Positions 7,390 to 15,522 of a stretch of DNA of 40,967 nucleotides are shown piece after piece. Positions within the stretch are counted from its first letter, which is position 1. Each line of letters starts with the position of its first letter. The stretch covers positions 1 to 40,967 of the IMG/VR virus record IMGVR_UViG_3300023223_001001; one strand, written 5' to 3'. Origin of the DNA: a virus. The notes under the pieces are model-generated. The model saw only the letters and a list, made by a program, of their open reading frames with translations, searched no databases and was not told the origin of the DNA. The translations under genes were made by a program, and so were the position numbers.

Positions 7390-8571
7390 ATGTCTAAATC
7401 ACAACTGAACAGACAACTAATTTTGGGACTTCCAGAATTTGCACATGTCAAAGAAGCACTACAATCAAACGCATTTGCTAGAGGTGCCGATGTTTGGCAG
7501 CCAATTAGAGAAACCCCATTAGAGGTATTTTTCGCTAAAGGCGAACATTCTTTTGAGAAAGAGATAGCAAATCCTAATCTTCCTGCAATATGGAAGGATA
7601 GATATGATCTTAGAATCGGAGAAATGGCAAAAGGAAATGCCTACAATGGTGGTAGACCAATGCAAGAAACAGTATCTGTTCCAAACAGTTTATCTGCTTT
7701 GAAAATCGCAGATGAGATTTTGGAAGGCGCAGAGCCTTATTCCGGATGGAAGCAATACTCTCGTGTCATAGATATGAGTACACCAAAAGTCAACGTTCCA
7801 ATCACAAAGTACACTGATACTGTGGGTGGATCAATTAATGACCAAAAAGGTATTCGTATCTTCAAAGAAGGCGGTACAGGAACACCCCCACCAATTGGCG
7901 GTAAGGTAGAAACTGTAGAGCTAGATACCTCAGGTACAAACAATTCTTACAGAGGAACATTGGCTGTAGAAAGAAATGACGTCAAGGATAACAACTTTTT
8001 AGCAGTAGAGCAGTCACTAAAGAACGCAGGTAACGAATTCTACTTTATGGTAGGAGAAGATCTTATCTCATCCCAAGTGACAGCAGCAGTAAACACTGAT
8101 ACAAAAGCAAACCTTGATAGTGCAACTCCTTCAAACTCCGAACTAGAAGCCCTAATTGAAGTAATTAGAGGCAGATTCCCAGGCTCACAAAGAAATAGAG
8201 CAGATACAATGTTTATCCATCCTCTTGATGCAGCACTAGCTGTAAAGAACGCAGGAACAGATGGAGAATATGCATTTATCAGCAGATTCTTGTTAGGTCC
8301 AACTGATGCAACAGATGTTGTAAATAATTCAGGATTGGCCATGGCTCTGGGATTAAGAAATGTTTGGGAAACTCCACAAATCACACAAGGTGACGTCCTT
8401 ATCACAAAGAGAGACATTAACCAAGTTGTAGGTCTTAGAGAAGATCTTACAATTGAGAACTTTGATCTTTCAGTTGGTGGACTATACGAAAGTGATTTGG
8501 TAATTAGATACGACAAGAAAGCAGCACATAATGACGTAGGTTCATTCTTGATTACGGCATTTAACGTATAG
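7390..8571 (+). CDS. Major capsid protein (HK97 fold)
   Basis: A 393-aa protein with the length, position and motif style of HK97-fold capsid proteins: an N-terminal helical arm (1-100), an E-loop-like Gly-rich stretch around 150-175 (GGTGTPPPIGGKVETVEL), a spine-helix region around 185-220 and an A-domain with FIHPLDAALAVKNAG at about 275. The C-terminal strand block GDVLITKRDINQVVG then DLVIRYDKKAAHNDVGSFLI is typical of archaeal tailed-virus capsids. It follows the decoration protein and precedes a small zinc protein. Confidence is good from context. Confidence 0.82.
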   Translation: MSKSQLNRQLILGLPEFAHVKEALQSNAFARGADVWQPIRETPLEVFFAKGEHSFEKEIANPNLPAIWKDRYDLRIGEMAKGNAYNGGRPMQETVSVPNSLSALKIADEILEGAEPYSGWKQYSRVIDMSTPKVNVPITKYTDTVGGSINDQKGIRIFKEGGTGTPPPIGGKVETVELDTSGTNNSYRGTLAVERNDVKDNNFLAVEQSLKNAGNEFYFMVGEDLISSQVTAAVNTDTKANLDSATPSNSELEALIEVIRGRFPGSQRNRADTMFIHPLDAALAVKNAGTDGEYAFISRFLLGPTDATDVVNNSGLAMALGLRNVWETPQITQGDVLITKRDINQVVGLREDLTIENFDLSVGGLYESDLVIRYDKKAAHNDVGSFLITAFNV

Positions 8572-8581
8572 GAGTATTGAA

Positions 8582-8797
8582 ATGGGTACACTGATTTGTT
8601 CAAGATGTAATGCAAAAACAGAAGCTAACTCCATTGAGGAAGGTCGTAAAAGACTAGATCATGGAGTAGGTCTTTACATAAGGAAACCTTGTGAGGACGG
8701 TAAAGCCGAGTTATTCTTTACAGGTGGAGCAAAAAAAGTCAAAAAGATTTCTAAAAAGACGATTGATACAAAATCTGCTGAATCCAAATCGGATTAG
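8582..8797 (+). CDS. Small zinc-finger-like protein after capsid
   Basis: A 71-aa protein with CSRCNAKTEANSIEEG near the N-terminus and a third Cys (KPCEDG), then a Lys-rich tail. GGAG lies 8 nt before the ATG, so unlike the leaderless genes it depends on a Shine-Dalgarno within the capsid operon. Small Cys proteins of this type often follow capsid genes in tailed viruses. Function unknown. Confidence 0.65.
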   Translation: MGTLICSRCNAKTEANSIEEGRKRLDHGVGLYIRKPCEDGKAELFFTGGAKKVKKISKKTIDTKSAESKSD

Positions 8798-8825
8798 CAA
8801 ACCTTTTTTTCTTTATTTATTTATT

Positions 8826-8837
8826 AAATGCATATAA
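8826..8837 (+). promoter_or_regulatory. Archaeal TATA promoter of the surface-protein genes
   Basis: AAATGCATATAACTTTT, identical over 17 bases to the portal promoter, beginning 34 nt before the ATG at 8860. The T-rich run at 8802-8820 just upstream may terminate the capsid transcript. Confidence 0.8.
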
Positions 8838-8859
8838 CTTTTAGTATAATTGTTATTTC

Positions 8860-9240
8860 ATGAGTGGTGGTTTACAAAGTTCAGCATATGAGAGAGACTC
8901 CACACCTGCTGGTACACCAATTGCATTAAACACAAAAATTTTAGAAAATGATTTTATAGTTACAAAAGCCATCTTGTCTGGCGATTCAGGATTACTTAGA
9001 ATATGGTGGTCATTTACAACAGGAGCTGATTATGAAGTTACTATTACAAAAAAAGGTGAAGCCGATCTTTTAGGTTTTCCGCTTAAAGCTAATGGAGATA
9101 ATTTATTTGTGCTAAAAGATGACGGATATTATAGATTTGATGTAGGTGTGAAGCCAGGTGATTTGATAAATTTGAGTTCTAGTGTGGCAATTAGTAAAGT
9201 AAATGATTTGCAAATTCAACAAATTCAGATAGGGGCATAA
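8860..9240 (+). CDS. Hypothetical virion protein, beta-rich
   Basis: A 126-aa protein with alternating hydrophobic strands (LLRIWWSFTTGADYEVTITK) and no Cys cluster. It heads an operon with two larger surface-type proteins and has its own late promoter. It is probably a small structural or fibre-associated protein. Not recognised further. Confidence 0.6.
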   Translation: MSGGLQSSAYERDSTPAGTPIALNTKILENDFIVTKAILSGDSGLLRIWWSFTTGADYEVTITKKGEADLLGFPLKANGDNLFVLKDDGYYRFDVGVKPGDLINLSSSVAISKVNDLQIQQIQIGA

Positions 9241-9245
9241 TCATC

Positions 9246-10469
9246 TTGGTTTTAGCATATCCTCCTCAACGTATGAAGCGTTCATTGGCTACAAATTCCA
9301 ATTATCAACCTCAAGGATTTGATGGTACTGGTGTACCTACAGGAATAGATCCATTACTAACAATATATCCACCAATAGCTGATAACACATTCCAGTTTTA
9401 CAAATTTTATCAGGTTAAGAAAAATCAGGTTCCCTCAACTCAAACCAATATGCCTCTAGTAATAATAGATACTTTGGGATCTGGAATATTTCAAGAAGCA
9501 TCAGGATTTGATATTAGGGCATTTGATAGTACAGGTTCACCATTAAACTATGAAGTTGAATCAATCACTACTGGAACTGGTGATTTTGTAATCCATGTTA
9601 ACGTAACAACAGTACAAGATGGTGAATTTATACAATTAACGTTTGGTAAACCAAGTGCCACTGACGGTTCAAATTCAGGTGCAGTGTATGATAGTAATTA
9701 TAGCGCAGTTTATCACTCGAATCAAACTACTTTTGGATTATTAGACACTAAAGATTCTACAGTAAACAATTTCGACGGAACTTCGCAAAACATGGATTCA
9801 ACAGACCAAGTGCCAGGGCCAATTAATGGAAGTCTTGAGTATAATGGGTCTGATGAATTTATTATAATTCCATCTAATTCAAAACTAGAGCCTGGTTCTG
9901 GGCCATTCACTGCATCATGTTTGGTAGAAAATGATGCTCCTACAGAAAGAAGAGACCCAATGGGAAAACAAGTTAGTGCATCACCTTTCATAGGATGGCT
10001 TTTTAGAGTAAGTGAATCTGGCGGAGATGGGAAATTATGGATTAGTCTAAGAGATAGTTTGGGAAGGATTAGTGTTCGTGGAAGTACTGTAACTGGTACT
10101 GGAAAAACGTTACTTGGTTTTACCTATGATGGTTCAGGCAATGCATCAGGTGTAAAATTATACGTAAATGGTTTACCAGAGATTAACAATATAGAAGAGG
10201 ACACTCTTACTCTTCCTGTATCTAATACTAGTGAGTTTAATATTGCACGTAGTGGTGATGATGCTGCTGCTTCTGGACTCTTTTTTGATGGAATTGCAGA
10301 TGAAGTAACCCTTGAACAAATTGAAAGAACAGCAGATTATATGAAGATAAAAGCTAACAATCAACTTAACAATAATGCATTTTGGTTTAAAACTCCACTA
10401 TTAGAAAATGGTGAGGATAATTTCTTGGTGGATGATATGGATAGAAACATTGTGGCGGTGCAATCATAA
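9246..10469 (+). CDS. DUF2341 plus LamG-like jelly-roll surface protein
   Basis: A 407-aa protein. Residues 55-155 follow the DUF2341 pattern (polar N-strand, SGFDIRAFDSTGSPLNYEVE, then FIQLTFGKPSATDGSNSGAV). Residues 165-350 look like a LamG/concanavalin jelly roll (LEYNGSDEFIIIPSNSKLEP, then KTLLGFTYDGSGNASGVKL). This architecture is common in archaeal and viral surface proteins that bind glycans. The start is taken as TTG 9246; the ATG at codon 10 is an alternative. Stop and next start are three bases apart. Likely a virion surface or receptor-binding component. Confidence 0.68.
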   Translation: MVLAYPPQRMKRSLATNSNYQPQGFDGTGVPTGIDPLLTIYPPIADNTFQFYKFYQVKKNQVPSTQTNMPLVIIDTLGSGIFQEASGFDIRAFDSTGSPLNYEVESITTGTGDFVIHVNVTTVQDGEFIQLTFGKPSATDGSNSGAVYDSNYSAVYHSNQTTFGLLDTKDSTVNNFDGTSQNMDSTDQVPGPINGSLEYNGSDEFIIIPSNSKLEPGSGPFTASCLVENDAPTERRDPMGKQVSASPFIGWLFRVSESGGDGKLWISLRDSLGRISVRGSTVTGTGKTLLGFTYDGSGNASGVKLYVNGLPEINNIEEDTLTLPVSNTSEFNIARSGDDAAASGLFFDGIADEVTLEQIERTADYMKIKANNQLNNNAFWFKTPLLENGEDNFLVDDMDRNIVAVQS

Positions 10470-10471
10470 TC

Positions 10472-12040
10472 ATGGTTAATGTAGAAATTGGAGATTTATT
10501 AGAGGAAGACGTACAAAATGCCTCAAAGATTATCTTTGAAAACGGTACAGGACTGACAAAAAGAGATGATGCCCTTTCATTGGCACAGCTTGCAAACGCA
10601 TTAAACACAGTAGATATATTTTCTGAGGCTGATTTTCCTGCTCCTGTTGGTGGATTTATCATATTGGAAAATAATACGCAATATGAGATAAAGGCACCAA
10701 TTACACTTACTAATCCATTTCTTTACGAAGCTGGAGTAGTATCTATTCTAAACTCTTCAGTTCGACAGATAAATAATATAACGTTTACAGGAACAGGACC
10801 ACTATTTCAAACTCTAAATCTCTCAGGTTCTGTAACTGCATTTGCTGATTCTGTAACCGAGCCTGGAGTTAAAACTACTGTAACAAGTGCTGGTCATGGT
10901 CTAAATAATGGGGATAAGGCAAATATCTTCAATGTAGTTACAGAGACTCAATACAACGGAATTGGACTTGTCGTATCAAATGTCACTACAAACACATTTG
11001 ATATTATAGTAGTATTTGTCAATACTGACACTGGCAATTTTGATACAGGCCCAATAACTATACATATCGACGTTGATGTTGTTGACGGTACAGGACTGCC
11101 TGGAACACAACACGCATTTGACTTGACATTTACAGAGGCCACAGGAGCTTTCCAATCATCATTTTTACTGATGAGCAGTGTTTCTAATTTCGACATTTCT
11201 GGCTTCATTAGAGAAGCACAATTTCTTCAAATTGAAGGTGCATTTGTGGGAATGTTTACAGATGGACTAGTACTAGATAATATAGGAAGTCATCGTATTG
11301 CAGTAGAGTTATTCCAGTCATTTAATACTAGTGGAACAGGTACCATGATTACTCTAACAGGTGTCAAGACACAGAATGCAACATTGTCTGATGTTAGATT
11401 TGTCATGGCAGCAGCAGCAGAATTTCCAATAAGAATAGATCCATCCATATCATCTACTGGAGATATAGAGATAATTAGAGCATCAGACAATGCAGTTGCA
11501 ACTGATTACTTTGACACATCTGCTGGAGGATTAGATGAAACTAGTCCAAGGGTAAGTGCAGTAATAGGAGGCAGTAGAAAATCATCAATAACTGCTGCAG
11601 AAGGACGTACCAATGGAGTATTAGAAGTGGATGGTTCAGGAGGAACAGACGTACCTGTTGTTGATATTACACCAGTTAGTGGGGACTGGATAGAAGACCC
11701 CTCAACAGAAGAATTTTCAATTAATACCACTACAGGACTCATAACGTATAATGGATTAAATCCTAAAATTGTACAGATAAAATACGAAATATCTGCTGCT
11801 CAGACAAGCGGTGGAAACCAAACCCTAGATTTTGATATTCACATTAATGGTATAGTCCAAACAAAATCCGAAAGAAATCTTGTTACTACGGGAGTCGGCA
11901 ACTTTTTGCAGGTTTTGTACAATGGTGGAATCTTTACACTTAATCCTGGAGATACAGTCCAACTCTTCAAGGATAACACCACCAACACAAATAACACTGA
12001 CATAATGGATGCAGTGGTATTAATCACCAGAGCAGACTAA
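10472..12040 (+). CDS. Beta-rich virion spike/fibre protein
   Basis: A 522-aa protein dominated by short beta strands and Thr/Gly/Asn turns. At about 135-180 it carries AGHGLNNGDKANIF followed by QYNGIGLVVSNVTTNTFDI, a motif recurrent in tail and surface proteins. The C-terminal 120 residues form another beta domain (DFDIHINGIVQTKSERNLVT). It has no catalytic signature. Its position after the LamG-like protein supports a capsid-surface or tail-spike role. Precise role unknown. Confidence 0.55.
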   Translation: MVNVEIGDLLEEDVQNASKIIFENGTGLTKRDDALSLAQLANALNTVDIFSEADFPAPVGGFIILENNTQYEIKAPITLTNPFLYEAGVVSILNSSVRQINNITFTGTGPLFQTLNLSGSVTAFADSVTEPGVKTTVTSAGHGLNNGDKANIFNVVTETQYNGIGLVVSNVTTNTFDIIVVFVNTDTGNFDTGPITIHIDVDVVDGTGLPGTQHAFDLTFTEATGAFQSSFLLMSSVSNFDISGFIREAQFLQIEGAFVGMFTDGLVLDNIGSHRIAVELFQSFNTSGTGTMITLTGVKTQNATLSDVRFVMAAAAEFPIRIDPSISSTGDIEIIRASDNAVATDYFDTSAGGLDETSPRVSAVIGGSRKSSITAAEGRTNGVLEVDGSGGTDVPVVDITPVSGDWIEDPSTEEFSINTTTGLITYNGLNPKIVQIKYEISAAQTSGGNQTLDFDIHINGIVQTKSERNLVTTGVGNFLQVLYNGGIFTLNPGDTVQLFKDNTTNTNNTDIMDAVVLITRAD

Positions 12041-12053
12041 ACATAAATATCTA

Positions 12054-12065
12054 AAATGCATACAT
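12054..12065 (+). promoter_or_regulatory. Variant late TATA promoter of the head-tail connector genes
   Basis: AAATGCATACAT, two mismatches from the other late boxes, beginning exactly 34 nt before the ATG at 12088. The conserved spacing argues that it is functional and perhaps weaker. Confidence 0.65.
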
Positions 12066-12087
12066 TCTTTGAACCACAAATTGGAAC

Positions 12088-12498
12088 ATGTCATCTACTC
12101 CTACTCAAGCATTTTCTGATTTAACTGAAACCAAAAGATTTCTAAACATTCCTCCATCAAACACTACAGCTAATGCCAAGATAGGTGTCTCTCAAAACAT
12201 GGCAGATAATTACGCAAACACTCAGATTGATCTACACGAATTAATCCCTCTTGCTGCTGTTCCTCCTACACTAGTATCTTATGGTTCTGCCTTGGCTGCT
12301 GCATATTATAATTATTGGCAAGCACCAGACAAAACAAAACTAACAGCTGATGTAAAATTATGGGAAGGCAAAGTCCAAGATTATATTCTGGCTACCTATG
12401 CCAAAAAGAATCCTAATGGACTGGCAGGAGGTAAATCATTCGGTGTAACTGCTGCTATGACAGGGAATATGAGAGGAACTGGTAATACTACACCATGA
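12088..12498 (+). CDS. Probable head-tail connector/adaptor
   Basis: A 136-aa helical protein. An N-terminal segment (FSDLTETKRFLNIPPSN) and a central helix with AAAYYNYWQAPDKTK give it the look of small helical head-completion adaptors that bind under the portal. It overlaps the next gene by ATGA and is the first gene after the surface-protein block, where connectors normally begin. The name is inference from gene order and helical pattern. Confidence 0.5.
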   Translation: MSSTPTQAFSDLTETKRFLNIPPSNTTANAKIGVSQNMADNYANTQIDLHELIPLAAVPPTLVSYGSALAAAYYNYWQAPDKTKLTADVKLWEGKVQDYILATYAKKNPNGLAGGKSFGVTAAMTGNMRGTGNTTP

Positions 12499-13475
12499 CC
12501 GCCGCAGCGACTACACTGAGAGATACCATAGAAGCAGCATGGAGTCTTACAGGTGAGTTATCCAAAGTTTCCACTGGATCTGGTTCTACTCTTATGGATG
12601 AGGTGGTACAGTTCTTTGACAGATTACAGGTAGTGGGAAATGAGGTAACAAAAGCAGTAATTGTACAAAAGATTAACGCAGAAGGAAATGAGGGATTAAT
12701 CCAACATCCAAACTTTAATGAGCTAATAGATATTTACGAAATTACAGTCAGATATAGAGTAGTAGATGTAAACGCTACAAATTATTCAGATTCTCTGGAT
12801 TTTGTAGAACAGATGGCTACAGAAGTGACACGCATACTAAAGACTGTGTATAATCCATCAACTACACTAAATGTCTATTTTAGAACCATGAATAACTGGA
12901 CTAATGAGGATGTAGACGTAGGAAATCAAAGAGATCTTCAACGAAAACTACGATTCACATTAACTACCATTACTTCAGATGATGAAGAGGTATATTCAGG
13001 ATTTGGGGGGGTATTAGTATTTGATACATCAGACTCACAAGGAGATAGCAAGCCAGGATCTGACTATACCTTTGTTTCTGTAAAAAATATAGATACAGAT
13101 GAAGGATTCTCACAGATTCCAACACTAACCAAGGATAAATCACAAGGGGTTGGAGTTCCATTATTGATGAGGGGGCAGTTCTCAGGCTCATTTAGTGCGT
13201 TAATGTATGCACAAAAGACAAACATTATCGGCAGTACAATAGAGAAACTACAGAATATTTACAGGCTTCAAAATAATTCTCCTATATCTGGACAGAATGC
13301 CGAAGTGGTACTATTGCGCTCAAACACCAACACAGAATCTCCAATATCAACACTCACTAGAAAATCATTCATGAGAATAAACAGACTTAAAGAAACTGAA
13401 TTTGATGAGGATTTACTATCATATACCGTAATTGGTACATTATCCAGACCTACAATATTTACGGAGAGTGTATAA
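12495..13475 (+). CDS. Tail-completion/tail-tube-like protein, possibly two domains
   Basis: A 326-aa protein. The N-terminal 165 residues (IYEITVRYRVVDVNATNYSD followed by a helix FVEQMATEVTRILKTVY) resemble tail-terminator/completion proteins. Residues 170-326 are beta-rich and Ser/Thr-rich with a long loop, as in tail-tube proteins. In most tailed viruses these would be separate genes. The start ATG overlaps the previous stop (ATGA). Functional split is inferred; no sequence search was possible. Confidence 0.45.
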   Translation: MTAAATTLRDTIEAAWSLTGELSKVSTGSGSTLMDEVVQFFDRLQVVGNEVTKAVIVQKINAEGNEGLIQHPNFNELIDIYEITVRYRVVDVNATNYSDSLDFVEQMATEVTRILKTVYNPSTTLNVYFRTMNNWTNEDVDVGNQRDLQRKLRFTLTTITSDDEEVYSGFGGVLVFDTSDSQGDSKPGSDYTFVSVKNIDTDEGFSQIPTLTKDKSQGVGVPLLMRGQFSGSFSALMYAQKTNIIGSTIEKLQNIYRLQNNSPISGQNAEVVLLRSNTNTESPISTLTRKSFMRINRLKETEFDEDLLSYTVIGTLSRPTIFTESV

Positions 13476-13480
13476 TAATA

Positions 13481-13903
13481 ATGGTTAATGTAGGAGATCA
13501 AGATAACTTTGTAGATACTCAGAATTCTATTCTAAATAATATTTCTGATTCTCTAACATATGATCAACTTACGGATCTAATATTAGATATTAATAGTAAT
13601 GTTACAAAACATCAACTTACAGATGATACAATAGACAATGTATTTTCACTTTACATGAATAGTTTAGAAGGCAACATGTGGATAACAAATCCAGAGTGGG
13701 CAGCCCTTTTAGCATTAACAGTTGAGACAAATGGCGTACGACCCTCAAAAGGATGGACTTTAACGTGGACTGACCAATCAAATAATATCGTCACAACTGC
13801 CTTTAATGCACAAATGAAAACACTACGCCCAATAGATAAAGGAATAGGCGTACTTCAATTATTCTTTAGACTGGAACTAGACGAGGTAATAGGCGTAGCA
13901 TAA
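13481..13903 (+). CDS. Hypothetical tail protein
   Basis: A 140-aa protein: an acidic helical N-terminus (NVGDQDNFVDTQNSILNNIS) and a beta C-terminus (WTLTWTDQSNNIVTTAFNAQ then GVLQLFFRLELDEV). It lies between tail genes and its stop overlaps the next start by one base. The position suits a tail-assembly or minor tail protein. Not recognised. Confidence 0.55.
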   Translation: MVNVGDQDNFVDTQNSILNNISDSLTYDQLTDLILDINSNVTKHQLTDDTIDNVFSLYMNSLEGNMWITNPEWAALLALTVETNGVRPSKGWTLTWTDQSNNIVTTAFNAQMKTLRPIDKGIGVLQLFFRLELDEVIGVA

Positions 13904-14577
13904 TGGCAACTTTAGACAGTATAATCAAACAGATGATACTTTCAGCATTTAGAAGTGCAAATATGACTTCTGCTAGTCCAGGTCATATCAATCGCTTTAT
14001 CGGAATTGAATCCCAAGGAGGAATGGATATTATTGGCTCTACAGAAGAGATTAACGAAGCAATACGAGAAGCTGTAGCACAAGTAATATCTAATCCAGAG
14101 ACTGCTGAGAGCCTAGTCGATGATTTATCTAGTTCTAGTCAAAAAACAGGAAAAGACAAAGGATTAGAAAAAGCAGGAGTAGGTGCAGCATCTAAAGTTA
14201 TTTCTGCTGGACAAAATCCAGCAGCAATTGTGGCACAAGGATTACCATTGCTTCCACATGGTGCATTGGTAACGTTTGCCATACTACTTACACCTCTAAT
14301 CTTTGACATACTAACCAAGCCAGGAGGACCTTTGGATTTGAGATTTAAGAGAATAATTTCTGATGAAGTCAATGCATTTCTTTCTAGACAATCACAAAGA
14401 GACACCGAAATGGGAGTTAGACAAGTAATCGTACAATCAAAGACAGGATTTACAGCAGTTAATGGACATAATAATTACAATACAGTAAAAGGAATTAGAG
14501 AAGGGGGAATTAACAAAGAACAACTAGACAGAATTGGAAAAGTTGATCACTCAAAAGGAGTATTCGATTTTGGCTGA
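13903..14577 (+). CDS. Tail protein with hydrophobic segment; short tape-measure candidate
   Basis: A 224-aa protein with a helical N-terminus, a Ser/Lys-rich linker (SSSQKTGKDKGLEKAG), a membrane-like stretch at about 120-140 (ALVTFAILLTPLIFDIL) and a polar tail. It is the only gene here with both helix and hydrophobic segment in the place where a tape-measure protein is expected. At 224 aa it would specify a very short tail. Its last 8 bases overlap the HNH start region. Confidence 0.4.
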   Translation: MATLDSIIKQMILSAFRSANMTSASPGHINRFIGIESQGGMDIIGSTEEINEAIREAVAQVISNPETAESLVDDLSSSSQKTGKDKGLEKAGVGAASKVISAGQNPAAIVAQGLPLLPHGALVTFAILLTPLIFDILTKPGGPLDLRFKRIISDEVNAFLSRQSQRDTEMGVRQVIVQSKTGFTAVNGHNNYNTVKGIREGGINKEQLDRIGKVDHSKGVFDFG

Positions 14578-15022
14578 TACAATAATACTTGATGATAGAT
14601 TCTGGTCCAAAGTAACTAAGACTGATTCTTGCTGGAATTGGACAGCTTATAAAAATAAGGATGGATATGGAAATCTCACCCTAAATAAGAAAACAGAAAA
14701 AAGATGGTGGAAATCTCACCGTCTTTCTTATGTGTATTATAAAGGAGAAATTCCAAAGGGACATGAGATTGATCACCTATGCAGAAACAGAGCTTGTGTT
14801 AATCCTGATCATCTGGAAGCTGTTTTTCATTTGGAAAACATTCAACGTGGCATGACAGGAAAAATAAACCATCATAATGGTCGCAAAACACACTGTAAGA
14901 GAGGCCATGAATTTAATGAGGAAAATACATATCGATACAAAAAAGGAAGAAGATGTCGTATTTGTTTCAGAATGCTTGACAGACAATACCATGCAAGAAA
15001 AAGGAGTGTGTCAATACTATAG
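14570..15022 (+). CDS. HNH homing-type endonuclease inserted in the tail operon
   Basis: A 150-aa protein starting at TTG 14570 with AAAAGGAG nine bases upstream. The HNH core is KGHEIDHLCRNRACVNPDHLE (His65, Asp68-His69, Cys71, Cys76, Asn78, His81), preceded by CWNWTAYKNKDGYG and followed by a zinc segment (HCKRGHEF ... RCRICFR). The first residues (M)ADTI copy the N-terminus of the downstream tail gene, and the Shine-Dalgarno is also duplicated after the HNH stop. This indicates insertion of a free-standing endonuclease at that gene's start. It is known that such HNH genes spread by cutting cognate sites lacking the insert. Confidence 0.85.
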   Translation: MADTIILDDRFWSKVTKTDSCWNWTAYKNKDGYGNLTLNKKTEKRWWKSHRLSYVYYKGEIPKGHEIDHLCRNRACVNPDHLEAVFHLENIQRGMTGKINHHNGRKTHCKRGHEFNEENTYRYKKGRRCRICFRMLDRQYHARKRSVSIL

Positions 15023-15522
15023 CGGACACCATATTTAGACTCACGAATCCTGGAGATACGGAGGCAAGTGTCGGTGATACGGAAAAAATAATCTTTAACA
15101 GTGGTGCTGTACCTGACAGTACAGGACGACTAGTCACAACTAGTTTTAGAATGGCAAGTGATCTTAATCCACATCCTAATCCTGATACCCCCCTTAATCA
15201 AATTCAGGATTCTCTATTGGGAGTAGTTGAGGTTACAATAGCTGGATATTTTGTAGATCATAATGCAACAAAAGGACCTGCCAATCTATACAATTGGTCA
15301 GTAGACCCAGATGTAAATGACGATTTTAGAAAGGGAAGATTTGGTGTCACTCTTGCAACAATGGCTGGAATTTTAGACATTATTCCAGCTACTGGACTAA
15401 ACGGTATAGGGTACATGTTATCAGAAGTTGAGGTAATTGATGGGGAAGATCCTAGAACAGAAGTAGGATTTATTGCAAAATTCCTTCTTAACGGAATACC
15501 TGCAAACGTGGTGCCAACATAA
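15019..15522 (+). CDS. Tail protein whose start was displaced by the HNH gene (ATA start)
   Basis: The frame encodes 167 aa from ATA 15019: I/M-ADTIFRLTNPGDTEASVG and onward without ATG, GTG or TTG until 15151, which would remove 44 residues. The ADTI residues match the HNH N-terminus but with different synonymous codons (GCG GAC ACC versus GCT GAT ACA). ATA overlaps the HNH stop TAG, and AAAAAGGAG lies 12 nt upstream. So this is read as the original tail gene, now started at AUA by termination-reinitiation. The product is beta-rich and precedes the tail hub. Exact role unknown. Confidence 0.6.
   Translation: MADTIFRLTNPGDTEASVGDTEKIIFNSGAVPDSTGRLVTTSFRMASDLNPHPNPDTPLNQIQDSLLGVVEVTIAGYFVDHNATKGPANLYNWSVDPDVNDDFRKGRFGVTLATMAGILDIIPATGLNGIGYMLSEVEVIDGEDPRTEVGFIAKFLLNGIPANVVPT

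Noticed and set aside
8040-8615. 191-aa minus-strand ORF opposite the major capsid gene
   Set aside because: A shadow of the capsid reading frame; no signals for expression and composition mirrors the sense codons.
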